Made by a program: the position numbers and the translations under genes. The notes under the pieces are model-generated. The model was not told where the DNA came from. It did not search any database and saw only the letters and a list, made by a program, of their open reading frames with translations. Below are positions 47,561-64,000 of a DNA stretch of 64,000 nucleotides, one piece after another (the first letter of the stretch is position 1; each line of letters starts with the position of its first letter). Source of the stretch: Apostichopus japonicus (Eukaryota; Echinodermata; Holothuroidea; Aspidochirotida; Stichopodidae); contig NC_092570.1 in NCBI RefSeq assembly GCF_037975245.1, positions 7,625,001 through 7,689,000 of the forward strand. Direction: 5' to 3'.

Positions 47561-50215
47561 ATCTGACAATCAGAGACTATAAATGACACACATCTGCTGT
47601 GATTCCCATCACTGGTAAATGTCGCGTAGAACGCTATCTGTGGTAATAGTTGTAGTCACGTGACTAGCAACCGTATTAATTAGCATATATCCATGCTAAT
47701 CGGTTGTCAATATATAGATACAAGCTGCAGGTGATATCGAGCATCATACTTCTAGATATCGGCGGTGCATCCATGCATACCTATATCGCCGGTCGGTCAT
47801 TATTCATATGACGGTTGCAAGCTATTAATTGATATGCCTATTCATAATTGAACGCTACTCCCACCATTATACTCCGTGCCAAAGACGTCAAGCATGCCTA
47901 CCAAATATAGACCTACAGACTATAGTTATTGTTGATACATAGTATGTGATACACCTATAGCTAGCGACTGGTACAACTACGAAGGTAAAGGAATTTTGAA
48001 CAGCAACCCCCCCCCCCCCCCAGCCACCCTTAATTACCAATTAAGCACGTATTATTGACTTTTCAAAAATGATTATATTTCAAAGGCTCTATAAGGTTCC
48101 ACAAGAGCTACAGTAGCCAACCTCAAGAAAAGAAAGCAAACAGAGAATGAAAGGAAAGTTTATCCACAACCACCCCTCCCTCTTTACACTTCCGCCTTCA
48201 AAACGCCCCCCCCCCCCTTCAGTCTGTGCTTGTAAAAGTAAGAATTTCATTTATTTACTATGTATATTAACAGTAGCCCACACTTACCTTCACATACAGC
48301 TTTCCTTACGTTACTTATACACTGGCTGTTAGACTGATAACTTGCGAGCAAGCCCTGTAGCATAGTAGCCTATATATTTGCACTGAAAACATCAAGAACA
48401 ACAGTATTTAAGCCTGCAGACAAATCTAGCATCGGTACGTAAGGAAGTATATTTGCTATTCTTTAAAAGAAACATACCGACAATGTTAATGTATAGTGAG
48501 GCTGTATAGTGAGGCTGTATCCATCACTATGACACTATGATAATAAACATGGCAGTAGAGTTTCAGTTTCGTAAGGACGTTTTGGTCTAAGACTACAGTA
48601 CTAATCATACGGAAAGTTATACTCAGATTTCATATACTGTGCAAGGATATATAAAAGGCTATCAACACACAGTCACTTACCGTTAATATATTTAATAAGG
48701 CTGATTCCAATCTTCCTCAACAAGCCAACGAAACCTTGTCCCACTCAGCACAGAAGCTATCTCTCTCTCCACCTCTCGCTTTACGATTCCATTATGCTTT
48801 GAAGTTCCAAACTATTCCCCTGAATACCAGAAGCTTTCCTACCGCGCGTTCATTACCATTCAGTTGTTGACTGGAGTTTTACAGAACAGTATTATAGCCG
48901 TACAATACTTGAAAAGGTGGTTATCCATTGCTAGGCGTATAGCAACGAAAATTGAACAATACAGGTCGCAAGTTTACCTGTACCTATTGTCCGTATCACA
49001 ATTTGACGTCCTTCGTACGTACGATAAGTACATTTAAATTTTAACAAACGTCACTGAAGAAAAAAATCACTGGAGCTGATCAAACCAAATGTCGAAAAAG
49101 TCTCCCCTTTTCGTAAAGAGATGAAAATACGACTCTCTTTCAACATCGCAGGTTTAAATGTTCTGCAATTAACAAGGTCTACAGCTATCTTTGGAGAATC
49201 ACAGGGTAAAAAAAATCTCACTGTATAGCCGAACGTGCCTACAGCCATATAAACACAGCTCTGAAATGTGTTCACGAACAGAAAGAATTGCGTTGTTGAG
49301 AACAATGCCAATACCGAAATGTGAGGACAGATGTTATATTAGTTTCACCGCACACTTAAATATCCCATGCAGATTGTGTTCAGTGTTCGACTGGGCTAAT
49401 TATTATGGCAAGAGTCATTGTTAACATCCTTTCCCAATTTTTTTTTTTTTTATGTCAAATACCAGACTGCTTATACACTAAGCCTCTACTTCGATTTAAA
49501 AGTAATAATAAAACCGTTTCTTGATTTGCATCATTCAAAACCTGCCGTTCGTTTCCATCATCTTAATCACATAAAGTCTCGCTCACTTCAATAGCAATTC
49601 TTACAAGTTTTCGCCTTCAGGAGGTAATAATTAACACGCAAATGCCAAGGTAGCCTATAGTAACTCCAATCCATAGCTGTGCACATGTGACGTCAAACAT
49701 TTGAATTACAACTAACCGGTCTATATATATTGTATGTTTACCATCTATTCTTTCTTTTATGACAGAAGTTCGCACATAACGTTGGTCGATATGTGAGCTG
49801 GCATATTAATATTAAATATCAGTGATGACTCCCAATCCGTTGTATGAGTCAAAAAGAATATATTTATACTGGTACCAATGGAAACTGCTTTTAAAAATTT
49901 ATCACTTTCTTTGATGCGAGATTTGATACGAAGTTATTATAACGAATCTATCCCCTATCGTGGTCAAATTCCACTTCACCAGATGAACTCATGAACTGGT
50001 ATGTGTCAAGGCGGGTATACAGTTTGGTGTTAAAGATCGGCATGAGCATATTGTCCCCAATATACTAGAATTTCAAACAATAGTCACTCGTGCTCCAAAT
50101 TCCTTTCCGATACATTATTTTGACAACATTCAGCAATTTAAACATGCTAAAACTTGCAATCATGGGCCAATGACCCACAAGTTTCTGTTTTCCAGTCAAT
50201 CAATTCCCCTCAATT
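47561..50215. other. Intergenic, no gene recognised
   Basis: Contains a small inverted repeat near 47669-47706 (caaccg...attagcat...atgctaat...cggttg), C-runs near 48008 and 48207, and a T-run at 49439-49451. Open frames at 49051-49424 are unrecognised on either strand. Confidence 0.45.
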
Positions 50216-50232
50216 TTTCAGTCTTTTAGTCT

Positions 50233-50314
50233 GTCCGGTCTGCTAGTGTCTGAGGAATTGACGGGCACGGTCGCGCGACAGACCGTCAATTCCTCAGACA
50301 ATAGCAGACCGGAC
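50233..50314. repeat. Near-perfect 32 bp stem hairpin
   Basis: Arms 50233-50264 and 50283-50314 are reverse complements at 31 of 32 positions, with an 18 nt GC-rich loop (gcacggtcgcgcgacaga). No TIR-type duplication and no related copy seen in the window. Confidence 0.9.
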
Positions 50315-50319
50315 ACCAA

Positions 50320-52682
50320 ATTTGTGGATTGAGCCCCTTCCAATAGAAAATTTACGTCGGAAGCAAACACCCAGAAAAGTTTAAAATGGCAGGATGGCAA
50401 ACCGGTATAGCCTAGGACGCCGGTGATATCACGACGTTGAAACCCTGCACGGCGCTATCAGTGGAGTTCAAGGCGCGTGACAGTTTCTAGCATTCTTCAT
50501 TGGAACTTTCTATGTTTTCGGATGTTACACACCTAATTAGCATTTGAGGTACGTATAATTATGCACTGTATATAGCGACGTATACTGTACTTTTATTCCT
50601 GCAGAACCAAGACGGGTTGACATCACACTTACGCGCATCCTTCTAATTGCGCATCAGTCGTTATGGTTACCCGATGCATGTAAACGCTTCATAGCAAATC
50701 ATAACTTTATACTCTGCATGGAAGTGAATAAATTTGATTTTTTTTTTAAATTTTACATCTGTGACTTTATCACAAGAAATTCAACCGTATAGCGAACCGA
50801 CTATACATATGAATGTACGGTAACACTTGCAGTTTGCCTGCCCACAACATCCTGAATTCAGGCGGTTTCAATATTACCGGTTGTTATTTCTGTTCAGATA
50901 CAAAGTGATCCGGAAATAACTGATGATATACTACTAGACATGTATGTTTTCATACTGAGGTATTCAACGTATCTGACAATAGCACTGTGTGACTAAACTT
51001 CTACTTACACAACATCCATTTTCCTGCATGACTGTCAAGTTCACACAAACAACTTTCATTGTTTTATTGTAACTGACAACATCAGTGACTGGGTATACCA
51101 GGGACGCTGTCACTTATTAGGCAACCTGAAACCAGCGAAATCTCTTGAAATATATTTTGAATTGTGGTGACCCCTACCGGCAGAGTTCATATACTATTGT
51201 CGCTTTGAATGCGTGTGTATCGGCATTGTGCGGAGACTGTGTACGTGGGGGAAGTTACTATGCCAGAATTACTGAAAAGTAAATATTAATTTTGTTGCCA
51301 GTAGTGTTCGTGTGGAAACGGAATACATTGTAGTACTTTCAGCTGATAATGCTGTGCGTCCATTGATGATGGTACGGGGAGGGGTGGCGTGGGGGTGGGG
51401 AGGGGAGGGGACACCTTTGCATCCCGCACACCAAAAGCGACCCAAAGTATAAATAATCGTTAAGGCATCTCCATCCCATTGGTCAACAATATCATCAAAA
51501 CATAACCCCCAGCTATAGTCGAAATGAAGACGACTTTGAGCACTAGCCAGTATTCATCAGATGCAAAGAGCAAGCTTGATCTGCCAGGCTCATTTGAACT
51601 TTATTGTATACTGTATACCTTCTGATATTTATAAATGGTCAAGCTTAAAATGCTATCTAGAGCAAGCAGTTTTTGGCATATTCAACTTTGAATTAATGTT
51701 CCATGCTATGTACTATCCTTTTACAGTAAATTTCAATAGCTTAAAAGACGGTTAAGTTTCACATCAGTTGAGCAAGAAAATCTGGTGGTAGTAATTCACT
51801 TTTTGGCTTTCCATGTCTTACGCATTCAAGAGTCTCTGGTCGACAGATTTGTTACATAATCAAATTATATAAGCCTACCATGAATGCAAATGCCTTTGAT
51901 CATGTACAAATCAGCTGATGTACCTCCTCCTTACTACCCTCCCCCCTCCCTCCCCCAACCTATAACAATTCTTGAGTGAAAATTATTTGTATTTAGTCAA
52001 ATAATTTTCAAGCATATATATCTAAACGGTAATGTAAAAATAATTAAAAAAATGAAAAAAGCACATTTTGTCGGCCGGACCCAAGATCCACCAAATTTTA
52101 ACACTTATGTACGGTGGTATATTAGAGACATTGTAGAACTTAAAAATTCAAACTTCTACTTGATCTCACCACCTATAAGAAGGAGAAATGGAGACAAAAT
52201 GTACGACACATGGTTCTTATCTTGAGGGAGAAATATTTTGCTTTCATTCCTTACATTTGAACTAAGAAACAAACACCATCAGACCATTATAAGGTTCAAT
52301 TATTGAGAACATTACAAAGATAACTTTCCCAGAACTCTACAACAACAAAAAAAGGAACTTCATTTGCAAGGAGTCACTGTTAGTAAGTAATATTAGAGGA
52401 CTGATATCATTGTGTCCAATATGTAACATCACTCCCCCACTTGAAATGTTTAGTTTTCCTTGGGTTTTTCCCTTTCATTTTAATTTCTTACCTTAAGGGT
52501 GCTTGGAAAAATAAAGTCGCAATTTAAGGACGTTAATATGAACAATTTCGAGGAAGCAATAAACCTTGCGCAAGATCGTGATACGTGGCGGAGGTTAATC
52601 ACTGAGCATGTCGGATAGACGAGACTCAACTTACTACTTACTACTAGGGTGAACACATAAATCAATGTTATGTAAATAAGAA
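50320..52682. other. Intergenic, no gene seen
   Basis: A GT/GGGG-rich patch at 51374-51410 and a C-rich patch at 51935-51957. No exon supported. Confidence 0.45.
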
Positions 52683-55600
52683 CAGTACCTAAGTCACTTG
52701 CACAGGAACATTACCTGTGTCACTTTCACAGGAACAGTACCTGTGTCACTTTAACAGGAACAGTACCTGTGTCCCTTTAACAGAAACAGTACCTGTGTCA
52801 CTTTAAGAGGAACAGTACCTGTGTCCCTTTAACAGAAAGAGTACCTGTGTCACTTCAAAAGGAACAGTTCCCTTGTCACTTTAACAGGAACAGTACCTGT
52901 GTCACTTTAACAGGAACAGTACCTGTGTCACTTTAACAGGAACAGTACCTGTGTCACTTTAACAGGAACAGTACCTGTGTCACTTTAACAGGAACAGTAC
53001 CTGTGTCACTTTAACAGGAACAGTACCTGTGTCACTTTAACAGGAACAGTACCTGTGTCACTTTAACAGGAACAGTACCTGTGTCACTTTAACAGGAACA
53101 GTACCTGTGTCACTTTAACCGGAACAGTACCTGTGTCACTTTAACAGGAACAGTACCTGTGTCACTTTAACAGGAACAGTACCTGTGTCACTTTAACAGG
53201 AACAGTACCTGTGTCACTTTAACAGGAACAGTACCTGTGTCACTTTAACAGGAACAGTACCTGTGTCACTTTAACAGGAACAGTATCTGTGTCACTTGCA
53301 CAGGAACATTACCTGTGTCACTTTCACAGGAACAGTACCTGTGTCACTTTAACAGGAACAGTACCTGTGTCCCTTTAACAGAAACAGTACCTGTGTCACT
53401 TTAAGAGGAACAGTACCTGTGTCCCTTTAACAGAAAGAGTACCTGTGTCACTTCAACAGGAACAGTTCCCTTGTCACTTTAACAGGAACAGTACCTGTGT
53501 CACTTTAACAGGAACAGTACCTGTGTCACTTTAACAGGAACAGTACCTGTGTCACTTTCACAGGAACAGTACCTGTGTCACTTTAACAGGAACAGTACCT
53601 GTGTCACTTTAACAGGAACAGTACCTGTGTCACTTTAACAGGAACAGTACCTGTGTCACTTTAACAGGAACAGTACCTGTGTCACTTTAACAGGAACAGT
53701 ACCTGTGTCACTTTAACCGGAACAGTACCTGTGTCACTTTAACAGGAACAGTATCTGTGTCACTTTAGCAGGAACAGTACCTGTGTCACTTTAACAGGAA
53801 CAGTATCTGTGTCACTTTAACAGGAACAGTATCTGTGTCACTTTAACAGGAACAATACCTGTGTCGCTTTAACAGGAACAGTACCTGTGTCACTTTAACA
53901 GGAACAGTACCTGTGTCCCTTTAACAGAAACAGTACCTGTGTCACTTTAAGAGGAACAGTACCTGTGTCCCTTTAACAGAAAGAGTACCTGTGTCACTTC
54001 AAAAGGAACAGTTCCCTTGTCACTTTAACAGGAACAGTACCTGTGTCACTTTAACAGGAACAGTACCTGTGTCACTTTAACAGGAACAGTACCTGTGTCA
54101 CTTTAACAGGAACAGTACCTGTGTCACTTTAACAGGAACAGTACCTGTGTCACTTTAACAGGAACAGTACCTGTGTCACTTTAACAGGAACAGTACCTGT
54201 GTCACTTTAACAGGAACAGTACCTGTGTCACTTTAACAGGAACAGTACCTGTGTCACTTTAACCGGAACAGTACCTGTGTCACTTTAACAGGAACAGTAC
54301 CTGTGTCACTTTAACAGGAACAGTACCTGTGTCACTTTAACAGGAACAGTACCTGTGTCACTTTAACAGGAACAGTACCTGTGTCACTTTAACAGGAACA
54401 GTACCTGTGTCACTTTAACAGGAACAGTATCTGTGTCACTTGCACAGGAACATTACCTGTGTCACTTTCACAGGAACAGTACCTGTGTCACTTTAACAGG
54501 AACAGTACCTGTGTCCCTTTAACAGAAACAGTACCTGTGTCACTTTAAGAGGAACAGTACCTGTGTCCCTTTAACAGAAAGAGTACCTGTGTCACTTCAA
54601 CAGGAACAGTTCCCTTGTCACTTTAACAGGAACAGTACCTGTGTCACTTTAACAGGAACAGTACCTGTGTCACTTTAACAGGAACAGTACCTGTGTCACT
54701 TTCACAGGAACAGTACCTGTGTCACTTTAACAGGAACAGTACCTGTGTCACTTTAACAGGAACAGTACCTGTGTCACTTTAACAGGAACAGTACCTGTGT
54801 CACTTTAACAGGAACAGTACCTGTGTCACTTTAACAGGAACAGTACCTGTGTCACTTTAACCGGAACAGTACCTGTGTCACTTTAACAGGAACAGTATCT
54901 GTGTCACTTTAGCAGGAACAGTACCTGTGTCACTTTAACAGGAACAGTATCTGTGTCACTTTAACAGGAACAGTATCTGTGTCACTTTAACAGGAACAAT
55001 ACCTGTGTCGCTTTAACAGGAACAGTACCTGTGTCACTTTAACAGGAACAGTACCTGTGTCCCTTTAACAGAAACAGTACCTGTGTCACTTTAAGAGGAA
55101 CAGTACCTGTGTCCCTTTAACAGAAAGAGTACCTGTGTCACTTAAACAGGAACAGTTCCCTTGTCACTTTAACAGGAACAGTACCTGTGTCACTTTAACA
55201 GGAACAGTACCTGTGTCACTTTAACAGGAACAGTACCTGTGTCACTTTAAAAGGAACAGTACCTGTGTCACTTTAACAGGAACAGTACCTGTGTCACTTT
55301 AACAGGAACAGTACCTGTGTCACTTTAACAGGAACAGTACCTGTGTCACTTTAACAGGAACAGTACCTGTGTCAGTTTAACAGGAACAGTACCTGTGTCA
55401 CTTTAGCAGGAACAGTACCTGTGTCACTTTATCAGGAACAGTATCTGTGTCACTTTAACAGGAACAGTACCTGTGTCCCTTTAACAGGAACAGTACCTGT
55501 GTCACTTTAACAGGAACAGTACCTGTGTCCCTTTAACAGGAACAGTACCTGTGTCACATTAACAGGAACTTAGTACCCTATCACTTTAACAGGAACAGTT

Positions 55601-56185
55601 CCCTTGTCACTTTAACAGGAACAGTATCTGTGTCACTTTAATAGGAAAAGTACCTGTGTCACTTTAACAGGTATAAAGAAAAAGTATAAAGCAGTTCCAT
55701 GAATTAAGGAACAGTACCTAAGTCACATTAACAGGAACAGTACCTGTGTCACTTTAACAGGAACAGTACCTATGTCACTTTAACAGGAACAGTACATGTG
55801 TCACTTTAACATGAACAGTACCTGTGTCACTTTAACAGGAACTGTACATGTGTCACTTTAACAGGAACAGTACCTGTGTCACTTTGACAGGAACAGTACC
55901 TGTGTCACTTTAACAGGAACAGTACCTGTGTCACTTTAACATGAACAGTTCCTGTGTCACTTTAACAGGAACAGTTCCTGTGTCACTTTAACAGGAACAG
56001 TACCTGTGTCACTTTAACAGGAAAAGTACCTGTGTCCCTTTAACAGGAACAGTACCTGTGTCACTTTAACAGGAACAGTACATGTCACTTCAATAAGAAC
56101 AGTACCTGTGTCACTATTACAGGAACAGTACCTGTGTCACTTTAATAGGAAAAGTACCTGTGTCACTTTAAAAGGTATAAAGAAA
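52683..56185. repeat. 26 bp minisatellite with higher-order structure
   Basis: About 134 units of a 26 bp repeat (tgtgtcactttaacaggaac + agtacc). Variant units (gcacaggaacatt; cccttt..agaaacag; taagagg; agttcccttg) recur in blocks. The 'gaaacag' marker falls at 52783, 53381, 53927, 54525 and 55071, that is spacings 598, 546, 598, 546, giving a 1144 bp higher-order unit (44 x 26). After about 55560 the array degenerates. A 'ggtataaagaaaaagtataa' segment lies at 55673 and again at 56174. Confidence 0.97.
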
Positions 56186-56498
56186 AAAGTATAAAGCAGT
56201 TCCATGAATTAAGTTATTCTGAAAGTCGTCATTACTTTGCAATACTTGATCCGTTCAGACAACTGTCCACTTTAATAGGTATACAAAGTTAAAGTTGTAT
56301 GTTTGTTGAGTTACATCATACCCAAACTCCTCATTCGTTATTGCTACTCCACTCACACAACTGATCAAGTTTTCCATTCCATGAATCGGGAGAAACTTCA
56401 AATGTTTCAGATATTTTTTGGGGGGTATCCTCATTAAATGATGAAGATAGATTCTCTCTCCATTTTCCTCTCGGAAGGTATTTTCTCCATTATCTGCA

Positions 56499-63935
<7,437 letters not shown>

Positions 63936-64000
63936 CTTAGAGCAGAAGAAGAGATGAGAATAGAACAACATTTGGGATTATTTTCAATGGGACCGAGGGA

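Noticed and set aside
47669..47706. Inverted repeat with ATGCTAAT/ATTAGCAT as a POU-factor palindrome
   Set aside because: One short palindrome in AT-rich DNA with no gene nearby; it does not match the octamer exactly.
49051..49311. 86 aa minus-strand frame with hydrophobic stretch, as missing receptor exon
   Set aside because: No GPCR motif, and no usable splice phase to the TM7-like exon could be found.
52683..56185. CRISPR-like array
   Set aside because: Units are contiguous 26 bp repeats without spacers, in a eukaryotic intron/exon context.

Overview
This is AT-rich metazoan nuclear DNA. Coding sequence lies in short exons with GT/AG introns, intergenic space is filled with transposon debris and microsatellites, and the host proteins are animal families. 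A marine invertebrate, perhaps an echinoderm or other deuterostome, fits the gene and repeat style. The window holds no sequence that fixes the species.

Host genes. (1) Positions 734-4376 (+) hold the last five exons of an acyl-CoA thioesterase 9-like gene (second HotDog domain and stop); the 5' part is outside the window. (2) Positions 36653-38568 (-) hold the two last exons of a BOK/BAX-like Bcl-2 family gene (BH3-like, BH1, BH2, then a tail anchor on its own exon). (3) Positions 56499-63935 (-) hold the last twelve exons of EARS2, mitochondrial glutamyl-tRNA synthetase; every junction is in phase. Only its 5' exon(s), with the HIGH region, are missing. (4) Positions 43393-43811 (-) hold a probable TM7 and C-tail exon of a 7TM receptor, cut off at 43811 by a transposon.

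Mobile elements make up most of the rest. Two copies of one long-TIR element with TA target duplications lie at 16687-27780 and 43812-47558. Both carry the same dead, internally deleted L1/Tx1-like LINE reverse transcriptase fragment. Copy 1 is split by a nested 7.8 kb element with CACTG ends (17460-25284, CA duplication), and copy 2 keeps the empty site. The nested element carries the spliced 3' end of a conserved unknown protein. A third element of 4.1 kb (30136-34260) has about 50 bp TIRs and a TAA duplication; inside it is a degenerate Cys-rich protein gene with a CXC-like C-terminus. Three hAT-like nonautonomous elements with exact 8 bp duplications (12444-12820, 13883-14738, 35785-36150), two related MITEs (34311-34723, 41609-41782) and other inverted-repeat elements fill the gaps.

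Positions 9790-11180 are a composite of (AT)n tracts, a repeat with a hammerhead-like core (three copies, two of them head to head) and a tRNA-like repeat with A box, B box and a T6 terminator. Positions 52683-56185 are a 26 bp minisatellite with a 1144 bp higher-order period, just 3' of EARS2.

The host genes do not form a shared pathway as far as the sequence shows. The main story is layered transposition, with several protein fragments carried as passengers. Family assignments come from remembered protein families read against the translated sequence; no database search was run.
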